A DNA stretch of 64,000 nt from Pseudomonas sp. Q11 (lineage in GTDB: Bacteria > Pseudomonadota > Gammaproteobacteria > Pseudomonadales > Pseudomonadaceae), in NCBI RefSeq assembly GCF_024494355.1, contig NZ_JAKNQY010000013.1, forward strand, positions 93,721-157,720, in the 5' to 3' direction. The position numbers were made by a program, and so were the translations under genes. The notes beneath the pieces are model-generated. The model saw only the letters and a program-made list of their open reading frames with translations. It did not search any database and was not told the DNA's origin. Of this stretch, positions 25,694-34,730 are shown piece by piece (position 1 is the stretch's first letter; every line of letters starts with the position of its first letter).

Positions 25694-26119
25694 TCAGTCC
25701 TCCAGAAACTTGAAATCATCGGTCAGGGCCGCTCGCAGTCTGTCGCGAATGACCGTCACCTGTTCAGTAGTATAAGGCCTGGCCGGGTGCTTGCCCCAGA
25801 CCGGCGCTGGCCAGGCCGCGTCATCACGTTTTCGCACGATGACGTGCATGTGCAACTGGCTGACTACGTTACCCAAAGTTGCAACGTTCAGCTTGTCTGC
25901 ATTGAACGAGTCCTTGAGGGTTTCGGCCAGGACCGTGGTTTCCTTCCACAGCTGCCGCTGGTCGGCGTCATCCAATTGAAACAATTCGCTGATACTTTCC
26001 CGTCGCGGCACGAGGATGAACCACGGGTAATTGGAGTCGTTCGACAAGAGCAACCGGCACAGCGGGAAATCACCCATGACCAACGTGTCTTGTTGCAGTT
26101 GTGGATCTAAAGCAAACAC
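25694..26119 (-). CDS. HIT domain protein
   Basis: A 141-residue histidine-triad protein. The motif reads QLHMHVIVR, so the first histidine of the usual H-x-H-x-H is glutamine while the middle, catalytic histidine is kept; this variant is common in Pseudomonas. It should be a nucleotide hydrolase or transferase. The start is GTG at 26119 (VFALDPQLQQ) with GAGGAG upstream; a longer frame to 26215 is discarded. It leads a two-gene operon with slyX, upstream of which is oprD in the opposite direction. Confidence 0.85.
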   Translation of the reverse strand: MFALDPQLQQDTLVMGDFPLCRLLLSNDSNYPWFILVPRRESISELFQLDDADQRQLWKETTVLAETLKDSFNADKLNVATLGNVVSQLHMHVIVRKRDDAAWPAPVWGKHPARPYTTEQVTVIRDRLRAALTDDFKFLED

Positions 26120-26973
26120 CGCGCACACTCCTCGCTGGTTATCGTTTTTGCCCGACGCAGCAGGCCTGCGTCGGACACAGAAGCGCAGCATACCCTTGAA
26201 CGCCGAAGGGTTCACTGCGTACAGTCATGACCCTGTCCGATGCTTTTTTTAGAGCGCGCGCACCAACTCAGCGCAGCCGGCAACACATCAGCTTGAGACG
26301 GGCGCTGCGAACACCGCCTCCTGCACCGGACCTGTAAAATTTTCGTACAAGGTAGAGATTTTTTGCACCAAAACAGCACAACGCGTCTACGCTCAGTGCA
26401 CGAAGCATCCGTGATCTACCCACCGACAGGGTGAACCGGTAACGTTTTTAGTTGTCGCGAGGCGTTTAACGGCTGTAAACACGAGAGCGACACAGCAGTC
26501 AACCCTAATTAAAACAAGGCCTTTGGAGCCCGGTTTCATGAGGTTTCACCGCGCCAGCAGGAAGAATGTGAAAAAAACGTGAACAAAAACCGGGTTTGAG
26601 CATGCTTGTTGCATTCATCCCCACATCGTCTACAGGGCACCGCTGCAAGCGAGAACCTGCAGGCTTGAGAATAAAGTGGCAAGGCTGCCCTCAAGGAGCT
26701 TCAAGCGCAGTAATAAAGGACTCTTTACACCGTCGCCGGAAAAAAGAAGCAACTTCGAGTTGTAAGTCCGATTGCGCCGGAACAGCTGAAATACGACATG
26801 GATCGAGCCATTGGCGACAGGGTCGTAAAGAAGCTGAAAGATTGGATGGGCAAGTATCGCCAATGAATGTCGTCGTGATATAAGTTCGCGCCGACACAAA
26901 AAGAAAGAGCCGCCCAGATAAAAAAACAGGTGGGACGGCAAGACTCTTCTAAAAACCAAAGGAGCAAATCACG
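26120..26973. promoter_or_regulatory. 854-bp intergenic region before oprD
   Basis: No convincing gene. It is more AT-rich than its neighbours and should contain the oprD promoter and leader and the HIT promoter. A short reading frame (26596-26883, plus) has no family features and I reject it. An imperfect inverted repeat (gccgcccag..tgggacggc, near 26910-26940) lies just before the oprD ribosome site AAAGGAG. Such a long leader is consistent with catabolic control (Crc/Hfq or regulator sites), but no specific site could be assigned. Confidence 0.45.
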
Positions 26974-28257
26974 ATGCGCGTGATGAAGTGGAGCATGATC
27001 GCACTGGCTGTTTCGGCCAGTACCTCGCAGTTCGCAATGGCCTCTTCCCAGGAAGAATCCAAGGGCTTTTTTGAAGATCAGAGCCTGAACGTTCTGAGCC
27101 GTATGCTGTACATGAATCGTGATTTCAAAAACGAAACTGACCAAAGCTATCGTGAAGAAGCCGGCCTTGGTGTACGCGCCATTTACGAATCGGGCTTTAC
27201 CCAAGGTACCGTCGGCGTAGGCGTTGACGCTTTCGCATTGGGCTCGGCCCGCTTCGACGGCGGCTCGGGTCGTGCCGGTAACGGTTTGTTCGCCGCGGAC
27301 AGCGATGGCGATCTGGAAAAAACTCAATCGAAGGCTGGTGGCGCGGTTAAATTCCGCCTGTCCGACACCGTCCTGAAATACGGCAACCAATTCACCAGCA
27401 GCCCAGTATTCTCCACCGACGACAGTCGTCTGCTGCCTGAAGTTGCCACCGGCACCTTGATCACCAGCAACGAAATCAAGGGCTTGGAGCTGAGCGCAGG
27501 TCGCTTCACTTCCTTGAGCAATCAAACTGGCATGGGCCGTGACAGCATCAATGGTCGTGACGGCGTTACTGGCATCCGTAACCCTGGCCTGACCTCCGCC
27601 AACATTGCAGGCGCAACCTACCAGTTCACCGACAATTTCGTAGCTGGCGTGGCTGCTTCGGACGTTGAAGATTACTTCAAGAAGAAGTACATCAACCTGA
27701 ACTACACTCTGCCAATCAACGAAGATCAGTCTCTGAACTTCGACTTCAACGGCTACGACAGCAAGAGCCAGGGTCAAGAGCGGGGCGGCGATGTCGACAA
27801 CCGCATCTGGTCCCTCGCTGCTGCCTATAGCATCGGCGCACATAAGTTCACCGTGGCTCACCAGCGCTCCACCGGTGACACGGGCTACGTTTACGGCGTT
27901 GACGGCGGCGGCACTATCTTCCTCTCCAACTCCGTCCAGTACTCCGACTTCGAAAAACAAGACGAGCGCTCCTGGCAGGCTCGCTACGACCTGAACATGA
28001 AAACTTATGGCGTTCCTGGCCTGAGCTTCATGACCCGTTACATCACCGGTGACAATATTGAAGGTATTGGCGGCGAAGAAGGTAAAGAGCACGAGTGGGA
28101 CTTCGAAACCAAATACGTGATGCAAAGCGGACCAGCCAAAGACCTGTCTTTCCGCATTCGTAGCGCGTTCTATCGTTCGAACGATGCCGTTGACCCCTCC
28201 CGCAACGACAACAACGACTTCCGCTTCATCGTCGAATACCCTCTGAGCATCTTGTAA
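26974..28257 (+). CDS. oprD: OprD family outer-membrane porin
   Basis: A 427-residue porin with a signal peptide (about 1-23, ending FAMA), mature start SSQEESKGFF, and an 18-strand barrel ending in DFRFIVEYPLSIL, where the C-terminal aromatic/leucine motif recognises BamA. It resembles P. aeruginosa OprD, a basic amino-acid and carbapenem channel, in its start (MKWSMIALAVSAS), its central GFTQGTVGVGVDAF and its end. It also occupies the same place relative to HIT, slyX, cold-shock and dps genes. The substrate of this copy is not proven. The ribosome site is AAAGGAG. Confidence 0.88.
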   Translation: MRVMKWSMIALAVSASTSQFAMASSQEESKGFFEDQSLNVLSRMLYMNRDFKNETDQSYREEAGLGVRAIYESGFTQGTVGVGVDAFALGSARFDGGSGRAGNGLFAADSDGDLEKTQSKAGGAVKFRLSDTVLKYGNQFTSSPVFSTDDSRLLPEVATGTLITSNEIKGLELSAGRFTSLSNQTGMGRDSINGRDGVTGIRNPGLTSANIAGATYQFTDNFVAGVAASDVEDYFKKKYINLNYTLPINEDQSLNFDFNGYDSKSQGQERGGDVDNRIWSLAAAYSIGAHKFTVAHQRSTGDTGYVYGVDGGGTIFLSNSVQYSDFEKQDERSWQARYDLNMKTYGVPGLSFMTRYITGDNIEGIGGEEGKEHEWDFETKYVMQSGPAKDLSFRIRSAFYRSNDAVDPSRNDNNDFRFIVEYPLSIL

Positions 28258-28293
28258 TTCAGCGGTCATTCGATAGTTACACCGGCAACAAAT

Positions 28294-28331
28294 AAAAAAC
28301 CGCTCACCTGATTCAGGTGAGCGGTTTTTTT
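28294..28331. terminator. terminator after oprD
   Basis: An 11-bp perfect stem ccgctcacctg / caggtgagcgg, with six A before and seven T after; it can act in both directions. Confidence 0.93.
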
Positions 28332-28407
28332 GTGCCCATCATATGTCAGCTTAAAAGCAACTTCGTAATTAGCAAGCTAACTAACATTAGCCTCATGAGC
28401 CGAAGCG

Positions 28408-29250
28408 TTACTGCGCTGCCCCTTCGTGGACCATACGAATAACCCGCTGTGGAAACGGAATATCGATCCCCGCGTCCTTCAACCGGTCCCGGGCCTGTTC
28501 ATTGAACATGAACATCACGCTCCAGTAATCCGCGGTCTTGACCCATACCCGCAACGACACCGTGATCGAACTGTCGCCCAAGGTCGAAATCACCGCTTCC
28601 GGCGCCGGGTCACTCAGCACGCGCTCATCCTTGGCCAGTTCCAACAACACTTCGCGAGCCTTTTGCAGGTCCGCTTGGTAATCCACGCCTACATCGAACA
28701 CCACTTTGCGGGTCGGCTGGCGATTGGTGTTGATGATGATGCCGTTCGACAGGTTGCCGTTGGGCACGATGACGGTTTTGTTGTCACCGGTACGAATCAC
28801 GGTATGGAAGATCTGGATGCTGTCGACCGTACCGGCCACGCCCTGGGCCTCGACCCAGTCACCGATGCGGAACGGGCGGAACAACAGAATCAGCACACCG
28901 CCGGCGAAGTTCGCCAGGCTGCCCTGCAACGCCAAGCCGATCGCCAGGCCTGCCGCACCGATAGCCGCGATGAACGAGGTGGTTTCAATGCCGATCATCG
29001 ACGCCACGCTGACGATCAGCAGGATCTTGAGGATGATGTTCGCCAGGTTACTGATAAACCCTTGCAGCGCCAGGTCGGCATTGCGCAGTGCCAGCAGTCC
29101 GCCGAGTTTGCGGGTTACCTTGTTGATCAGCCACCAGCCGATGGCCAGCGTAATCACCGCCAGCAGCACGCGGCTGCCGTACTCCATGATCATGGGGATC
29201 CAGGCCTCGGACGCCTTGATCAAGTTGTCCACTTCAGCGTTCAAGTCCAT
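28408..29250 (-). CDS. mscS: small-conductance mechanosensitive channel MscS
   Basis: A 280-residue channel, the size of E. coli MscS. Three N-terminal helices end in the pore helix AAIGAAGLAIGLALQGSLANFAGG (near 93-116, Ala/Gly-rich as in TM3), followed by a beta domain (FRIGDWVEAQGVAGTVDSI) and a mixed C-terminal domain. It releases solutes upon hypo-osmotic shock. The ATG at 29250 has GGAGAGG upstream. It is a single-gene unit between oprD and yajQ. Confidence 0.95.
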   Translation of the reverse strand: MDLNAEVDNLIKASEAWIPMIMEYGSRVLLAVITLAIGWWLINKVTRKLGGLLALRNADLALQGFISNLANIILKILLIVSVASMIGIETTSFIAAIGAAGLAIGLALQGSLANFAGGVLILLFRPFRIGDWVEAQGVAGTVDSIQIFHTVIRTGDNKTVIVPNGNLSNGIIINTNRQPTRKVVFDVGVDYQADLQKAREVLLELAKDERVLSDPAPEAVISTLGDSSITVSLRVWVKTADYWSVMFMFNEQARDRLKDAGIDIPFPQRVIRMVHEGAAQ

Positions 29251-29335
29251 CTACCTCTCCTTTATTCCTGCTACCACGTAAGACCGATGCAAACACCTTG
29301 CTCCCACCGCACCGCTGCCGCTGCGTAGAAGCTGC

Positions 29336-29429
29336 GTAGGAGCTGTCGAGTGAAACGAGGCTGCGATCTTCCCCCCCCCCGAACCTCAAGCGAAAGATCA
29401 AAAGATCGCAGCCTTCGGCAGCTCCTACG
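29336..29429. repeat. second palindromic repeat family, copy 2, with C10 run
   Basis: The same element as at 23314-23418: gtaggagctg...ggctgcgatctt facing aagatcgcagccttcggcag plus ctcctac. Its centre carries a run of ten C (29371-29380), a likely slippage or sequencing-error site. Confidence 0.85.
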
Positions 29430-29431
29430 TA

Positions 29432-29917
29432 TCAGTCACGGAAGTTATTGAACTGCAAAGGCATGCCGAATTCCTTGCCCCGCAGTGCCGCGATGGCTTC
29501 CTGCAAGTCATCGCGCTTTTTGCCGGTGACGCGCACTTGCTCACCCTGGATGGCGGCTTGCACCTTGAGTTTGGCGTCCTTGATATGAACAACGATTTTC
29601 TTCGCCAGTTCCTTATCGATGCCTTCCTTGAGCACGGCTTCCTGCTTCATCAGCTTGCCCGAGGCATAGGCGTCCTTGACCTCCAGGCACTGCACGTCGA
29701 TCTTGCGCTTGACCAGGGCCAGCTTGAGGATCTCGATCATTGCCTCAAGCTGGAAGTCGGCCTCGGCGGTCAGGTTGACGGTCAGGTCCTTCTCCTTGAA
29801 CTCGAAACTGCCCTTGCCCTTGAGGTCATAACGACGGTCGAGTTCCTTGACGGCGTTTTCAACGGCGTTGGTGACTTCGTGTTTGTCCAGTTCGGATACC
29901 ACGTCGAATGACGGCAT
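29432..29917 (-). CDS. yajQ: YajQ family cyclic-di-GMP-binding protein
   Basis: A 161-residue nucleotide-binding protein that starts MPSFDVVSELDKHEVTNAVE and ends FGMPLQFNNFRD, the signature ends of the family; two ferredoxin-like halves are present. In Xanthomonas and P. aeruginosa homologues bind cyclic-di-GMP and affect virulence. The ATG at 29917 is chosen over longer frames to 30160. Confidence 0.95.
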   Translation of the reverse strand: MPSFDVVSELDKHEVTNAVENAVKELDRRYDLKGKGSFEFKEKDLTVNLTAEADFQLEAMIEILKLALVKRKIDVQCLEVKDAYASGKLMKQEAVLKEGIDKELAKKIVVHIKDAKLKVQAAIQGEQVRVTGKKRDDLQEAIAALRGKEFGMPLQFNNFRD

Positions 29918-30059
29918 GTAGTGTTCTCCAATAAAAAAGACGCGCCCGTAACAAAGGCGCGTGCTTGGCTTGTGGTTAAAATCGGGCTCATTATAACGGG
30001 TCTTTTCCTGTCGACACTGCGAGCCCCCCGATGCCTGCGCCAAACCGAGTAAAAAACTG

Positions 30060-30977
30060 ATGCCTACTACCTGGCATGTCCTGGGGGCCGGCAGCCTCGG
30101 CACGTTATGGGCGGCGCGCCTGGCCCGGGCCGGTCTGCCGGTGCGGCTGGTACTGCGCAATGAACAACGGTTGCAGGCCTATCGGGCCGCCGGTGGCCTG
30201 ACGCTGGTGGAACAGGGCCAAGCCCGGCATTACCCGGTACCTGGGCAAACAGCCGACGCCCCTGAACCGATCAAACGCCTGCTCCTGGCCTGCAAAGCCT
30301 ATGACGCCGAAGCGGCCGTGGCTTCCGTGGCCCATCGCCTGAGCGCCGATGCGGAGCTGATCCTGCTGCAGAACGGCCTCGGCAGTCAGGACGCGGTCGC
30401 CAATCGTGTTCCCCAGGCCCGTTGCATCAGTGCCTCCAGTACCGAAGGGGCGTTCCGCGACGGTGACTGGCGCGTGGTGTTCGCCGGCCACGGCTATACC
30501 TGGCTGGGCGATCCCGCCCACCCGGTGGCACCGATCTGGCTGGACGACCTCAACGCCGCCGGTATACCCCACGAATGGACGGCGGACATCCTCACCCGGC
30601 TCTGGCGCAAACTGGCGCTCAACTGTGCGATCAACCCGCTGACCGTCCTGCATCACTGCAAGAACGGCGGCTTGCAGGCACATCACTGCGAAGTGGCGAC
30701 CCTCTGCGCAGAACTTACGGACCTGCTGGAGCGCTGCGGCCAGCCCATGGCGGCCGAAGACCTGCAGCCGGAAGTCGAACGGGTCATTCAGGCCACCGCC
30801 GCCAACTACTCCTCGATGTACCAGGACGTCGCCCATGGGCGCCGCACCGAAATCAGCTACCTGCTCGGCCACGCTTGCAAGGTTGCCGGGCGCCATCAGT
30901 TGACGGTGCCACATCTGGAACAAGTGCGTCAGCGACTGATTGCCCACTTGAACAACCTCGGATTGCCCGGCGACTGA
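30060..30977 (+). CDS. panE: 2-dehydropantoate 2-reductase PanE
   Basis: A 305-residue NADPH-dependent reductase of the pantothenate pathway. The nucleotide-binding GAGSLGTLWAARLA (near 9-22) is followed by a C-terminal helical domain with KLALNCAINPLTVL, which includes the family lysine/asparagine. It is near yajQ (divergent) and followed by the histidine kinase 46 bp downstream; a shared promoter is possible but not shown. Confidence 0.95.
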   Translation: MPTTWHVLGAGSLGTLWAARLARAGLPVRLVLRNEQRLQAYRAAGGLTLVEQGQARHYPVPGQTADAPEPIKRLLLACKAYDAEAAVASVAHRLSADAELILLQNGLGSQDAVANRVPQARCISASSTEGAFRDGDWRVVFAGHGYTWLGDPAHPVAPIWLDDLNAAGIPHEWTADILTRLWRKLALNCAINPLTVLHHCKNGGLQAHHCEVATLCAELTDLLERCGQPMAAEDLQPEVERVIQATAANYSSMYQDVAHGRRTEISYLLGHACKVAGRHQLTVPHLEQVRQRLIAHLNNLGLPGD

Positions 30978-31023
30978 GCAGCGGCTACGCTGGCCCACGT
31001 GTTCCTTTTTAACGAAGAGTCCG

Positions 31024-33060
31024 ATGCCATTGCGCCAGCGCCTTGAAAACCTCCCGGTCGGCCAGAAACTGCTGGCCGCCCTGCTGGTGTTGTTGACCAC
31101 CGTTCTGCTGGTGGCCAACCTGACCTTTATCAGCGCCGCCTATTACATTTCCCAGGAAAGCATGGCGCCCCAAGCCCTGCAGACCATCGGTCGGCTGGTG
31201 GCCAACCCAAGCCTGATCGCCGACGCCCTGCAATCGCCCCAGACCGCCCAGCGCCTGCTGGATGAGCTCAACAGCTACGCACCCTTGCGGGCCGCTGCGT
31301 TGTATGACGGCGAGGGCGCACGCCTGGCCCAACTGCAACAGGGCGAAAAGCTCAAGCTGCCGGACCATTACCGCCATATGCAGGCGTGGCAAGCCAGTGA
31401 GTTTCGCAGCAACCAGGTCATCACCCTGCCCCGTCCGGGGACGGCGCCGGGTCACCTGTTGCTGGTGGCCAGCAGCGAACTGCCGACGGCGTTCTACACC
31501 GGCACCCTGACCGCCAGCCTCGGCATCCTGATTTTCAGCGTGTTGCTGTGGCTGGTCATTGCCCAGCAGATCAAGCGCCTGATTACCCGACCGATTCATC
31601 AGCTCGAAGAGCTGTCACGCCAGGTCACCCGCGAGGAGAACTATTCACTGCGCGCCGCCCGCGGCAACCACGACGAAATCGGCAGCCTGGCCGAGGCGTT
31701 CAACACCATGCTCTCGCGGATCGAAGCCCGGGAGCAGCAACTCAAGCGCGCGCGGGACGATTCCCAGGCCGCCTACGACCAGGCCCAGGGCCTGGCCGAA
31801 GAAACCCGCCACACCAATCGCAAGCTGGAGCTGGAAGTCCAGGTGCGCAGCAAGATCGAGAAAAAGCTCACCGGCTTTCAGAACTACCTCAACAGTATTA
31901 TCGACTCCATGCCCTCGGCCCTGATCGCCCTCGACGAACAGCTGTATGTCACCCAATGGAACCAGGAAGCCAGCGCCCTTTCGGGCACGCGCCTGGACGA
32001 GGCGCTGAACCAGCCGATCTTCCTCGCCTTCGAACCGCTCAAGCCTTACCTGCCACAGCTCAAGCAAACGGTCGAACAGCATACGGTGGCGAAGATCGAA
32101 CGCGTCACCTGGACAAAGGACGACGAGGCCCGGCACTACGCCCTCACCTTCTATCCACTGATGGGCGGTGCCGGGCGCGGCGTGGTGATCCGCATCGATG
32201 ACATCACCCAGCGCCTGTCGCTGGAAGAAATGATGGTGCAGTCGGAGAAAATGCTCTCGGTCGGCGGCCTCGCGGCGGGCATGGCCCATGAAATCAACAA
32301 CCCGTTGGGAGCCATCCTGCACAACGTGCAAAACATCCGTCGGCGTCTGTCGCCGGAACTGCCGAAGAACATCGAACAGGCCGAACAACTGAATATCGAA
32401 CTGCAAAGGGTGAACCTTTACCTGCAAAGCCGGGAAATCCCGCAGTTGCTCGATGGCATCCAGCAGGCCGGGGCCCGGGCGGCGAAAATCGTCACCCACA
32501 TGCTCAGCTTCAGCCGACGCAGCACCCGGCAGATGGCCCCCTGCGACCTGCCGGCGCTGATCGATCAGGCGGTAGAGATCGCCGGGAACGACTTCGACCT
32601 GGCGATCGGTTTCGACTTCAAAGGCCAGGCGATCACCCGGCAGTTCGACCCGAACCTGGGCCCGGTGCCCGGCACCGCCAACGAGCTGGAGCAGGTACTG
32701 CTCAATCTGCTGAAAAACGCCGCCCAGGCGATCCACCAACGCCAGGACGACAGCGAACCCGGCCGCATCATCCTGCGCACGCGGCTGAACCCACCGTGGG
32801 CGGAGATCCAGGTGGAGGACAACGGCATCGGCATGAGCGAGAACGTGCGTAAACGCACCTTCGAGCCGTTCTTCACCACCAAGGAAATCGGCCAAGGGAC
32901 AGGGCTGGGGCTGTCGGTGTCGTATTTCATCATCACCAATAACCACAAGGGCCAGATGGAAGTGCAGTCGGCGCCGGGTCAGGGCACCTGCTTCACCTTG
33001 CGCCTGCCGTTGACCGGTACTTCAATGGTGCCGCAGGAACACAAGCAACTGGAGCGCTGA
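31024..33060 (+). CDS. membrane sensor histidine kinase with HAMP and PAS domains
   Basis: A 678-residue sensor: TM1 (about 15-37), a periplasmic sensor domain (about 40-155), TM2 (about 160-182), HAMP (about 183-240, TRPIHQLEELSRQVTRE), a coiled coil, PAS (about 285-400, YLNSIIDSMPSALIALDEQ), a HisKA with phosphate-accepting histidine in MAHEINNPLGAILHN, and an ATPase with VEDNGIGMSE and GTGLGLSVS. No response regulator is adjacent, so it is an orphan in this window. It is followed 2 bp later by a cobalamin adenosyltransferase, with which it probably shares a transcript. The signal is not readable. Confidence 0.92.
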   Translation: MPLRQRLENLPVGQKLLAALLVLLTTVLLVANLTFISAAYYISQESMAPQALQTIGRLVANPSLIADALQSPQTAQRLLDELNSYAPLRAAALYDGEGARLAQLQQGEKLKLPDHYRHMQAWQASEFRSNQVITLPRPGTAPGHLLLVASSELPTAFYTGTLTASLGILIFSVLLWLVIAQQIKRLITRPIHQLEELSRQVTREENYSLRAARGNHDEIGSLAEAFNTMLSRIEAREQQLKRARDDSQAAYDQAQGLAEETRHTNRKLELEVQVRSKIEKKLTGFQNYLNSIIDSMPSALIALDEQLYVTQWNQEASALSGTRLDEALNQPIFLAFEPLKPYLPQLKQTVEQHTVAKIERVTWTKDDEARHYALTFYPLMGGAGRGVVIRIDDITQRLSLEEMMVQSEKMLSVGGLAAGMAHEINNPLGAILHNVQNIRRRLSPELPKNIEQAEQLNIELQRVNLYLQSREIPQLLDGIQQAGARAAKIVTHMLSFSRRSTRQMAPCDLPALIDQAVEIAGNDFDLAIGFDFKGQAITRQFDPNLGPVPGTANELEQVLLNLLKNAAQAIHQRQDDSEPGRIILRTRLNPPWAEIQVEDNGIGMSENVRKRTFEPFFTTKEIGQGTGLGLSVSYFIITNNHKGQMEVQSAPGQGTCFTLRLPLTGTSMVPQEHKQLER

Positions 33061-33062
33061 AC

Positions 33063-33644
33063 ATGGGCTTTCGTCTGTCGAAGATTTACACCCGCACCGG
33101 CGACAAAGGTGAAACAGGGTTGGGAGATGGTCGCCGCGTAGCCAAGGATCATCCACGGGTCGAGGCCATTGGCGAGGTGGACACGCTCAACAGTCAGTTG
33201 GGATTGTTGCTCGCCAGCCTCGCGGTAGAGGCAGCTGAGTATCCCGCGCTACAGGAGCTGATCGAGGTCTTGGCGCCTTGTCAGCACCGGCTGTTCGACC
33301 TGGGCGGTGAACTGGCGATGCCGGCTTATCAGGCCTTGAACGTGCTGGAAGTCGAGCGCCTGGAAGCAGCCATCGATGCATGGAACGAAGAAGTCGGGCC
33401 GCTGGAGAATTTTATCCTGCCCGGCGGCTCGACACTGATCGCCCAGGCCCACGTCTGCCGCAGCCTGGCCCGTAGCGCCGAACGCCGTTGCCAGCAGTTG
33501 AACGCCGTCGAGCCGTTGGCCGGGCCGGGGCTGGCGTATATCAATCGGTTGTCGGATCTGTTGTTCGTCGCCGCGCGGGTCGTTGCCCGGCGACAAGGGG
33601 TGGCGGAGGTGCTGTGGGTGGCGGCTGCCAAGCCTGGGAGTTGA
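33063..33644 (+). CDS. cob(I)yrinic acid a,c-diamide adenosyltransferase, PduO type
   Basis: A 193-residue PduO-family enzyme that transfers adenosyl from ATP to cob(I)alamin. The N-terminal KIYTRTGDKGETGLGDG (ATP loop) and C-terminal HVCRSLARSAERRCQQL (arginine cluster) are both clear. It is tightly linked to the upstream sensor kinase (2-bp gap), and its stop is followed by a REP pair. A role in B12 salvage is inferred from the family. Confidence 0.93.
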   Translation: MGFRLSKIYTRTGDKGETGLGDGRRVAKDHPRVEAIGEVDTLNSQLGLLLASLAVEAAEYPALQELIEVLAPCQHRLFDLGGELAMPAYQALNVLEVERLEAAIDAWNEEVGPLENFILPGGSTLIAQAHVCRSLARSAERRCQQLNAVEPLAGPGLAYINRLSDLLFVAARVVARRQGVAEVLWVAAAKPGS

Positions 33645-33663
33645 ACTGGGTCGCCTGTCAGGA

Positions 33664-33766
33664 CCTCATCGCGAGCAGGCTCGCTCCCACATGGGATTTG
33701 TGGTGTAACCAATATCCATGTCACGCAACAGATTCTCTGTGGGAGCGAGCCTGCTCGCGATGAGGC
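33664..33766. repeat. REP pair (BIME)
   Basis: Two inverted REP copies, at about 33665-33691 and 33738-33765, between the adenosyltransferase and the Nudix-ThiE fusion. The left copy ends within the convergent intergenic space. Confidence 0.93.
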
Positions 33767-33785
33767 CCGCGAACACCCCACCCAA

Positions 33786-34730
33786 TCAAGCCTCAGGCCA
33801 AAACGCCCGAATCCCCGCCACACCCTGCGCCCCGGCCTCCCAGGCTTTTTGCCGTTCGTCAGGCCCCACTCCGCCCAACAGATACACCGGCCTGTCGAAG
33901 CCCTCGATCAACCGCGAAGCCTCTTCCCAACCCAGCGGTTGGGCCTCGGGATGGGTCTGGGTCGGTTGTACCGGCGAGAGCGTCACGAAGTCCACGTCCA
34001 TCTGCTGCGCCAGGGACAGCTCTTCTGCGCTGTGGCAGGAGGCGGCCAACCAACGGTCTTTGCCAAAAGGTCGACCGGCTGCAGCATGCTTGCGCAATTG
34101 CGCGGCGGTAATGTGCCAGCCAGCGGACGGGAAATCCCCCAGCCATTCGAAAGGCCCCTTGAGCATCAACTGGGCCTTGCCGGCGCACAAACCTGCCGCA
34201 TCCACCGCCAGATCGCGATACTTCGGGTCGTAGCCGTTGGGGGCGCGCAACTGGAGCAGTTTGATCCCGCCGGCGATAGCCTTCTGCATGCCGCGCAGCA
34301 ACTGCGGCGTTTCGAGGCCTTCAGGGGTGATCAAATACTCGCCGGGCAAACGAGCCGCCGCGACGATCGGCTGGTTGGCCGCCGGAAACTCATGGTTCAA
34401 AAGCTCCCGGGCAGTGACCCAGGCCAGCGGTTGCCCTTCGGCACCATGGGGCTGGCCGGTGAACGCTGAGACGTCCCAGACATCCAGCAGTACCTGTTTA
34501 TCCGGATAATCGTGGCGCACCTTGATCAACGGCCGGGCCGTACTGACCACAATGCCCAGTTCTTCATGAAGCTCCCGGGCCAGGGCGGTTTCGACGGACT
34601 CACCCGCCTCGACCTTGCCACCGGGAAACTCCCAAAGGCCGCCCTGGTGCTGAGTGTCGGCCCGCCGGGCGATGAGGATTTTGCCGGCAGCGTCACGAAT
34701 GACCGCCGCCGCTACATGGACTCGTTTCAC
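33786..34730 (-). CDS. Nudix hydrolase (MutT-like) fused to a thiamine-phosphate-synthase-like domain
   Basis: A 314-residue two-domain protein. The N-terminal Nudix domain (about 1-130) has the box GGKVEAGESVETALARELHEELG, as in MutT 8-oxo-dGTP pyrophosphatase. The C-terminal half (about 135-314) resembles ThiE: KLLQLRAPN, GWHITAAQLRKHA, DVDFVTLSPVQPTQ and PVYLLGGVGPDE. The phosphate-binding glycines are present but the domain is short. The start is GTG at 34730, set by GGAGG, and overlaps the upstream GST stop by 4 bp as GTGA. The fusion is known in Pseudomonas; whether the ThiE part makes thiamine is unclear, as a separate thiE usually exists. Confidence 0.9.
   Translation of the reverse strand: MKRVHVAAAVIRDAAGKILIARRADTQHQGGLWEFPGGKVEAGESVETALARELHEELGIVVSTARPLIKVRHDYPDKQVLLDVWDVSAFTGQPHGAEGQPLAWVTARELLNHEFPAANQPIVAAARLPGEYLITPEGLETPQLLRGMQKAIAGGIKLLQLRAPNGYDPKYRDLAVDAAGLCAGKAQLMLKGPFEWLGDFPSAGWHITAAQLRKHAAAGRPFGKDRWLAASCHSAEELSLAQQMDVDFVTLSPVQPTQTHPEAQPLGWEEASRLIEGFDRPVYLLGGVGPDERQKAWEAGAQGVAGIRAFWPEA

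Noticed and set aside
26596..26883. Small plus-strand frame (95 codons) in the oprD leader
   Set aside because: No ribosome site, no hydrophobic or family pattern, and an unusual amino-acid composition.
26725..28269. A 514-codon open frame on the minus strand over oprD
   Set aside because: It lies fully antisense to the oprD porin, which has a signal peptide and a barrel C-terminus. GC-rich codon bias creates such frames; it has no ribosome site or family features.
31645..32946. A 433-codon minus frame over the histidine kinase
   Set aside because: Antisense shadow of a kinase with clear H-box and ATPase motifs.
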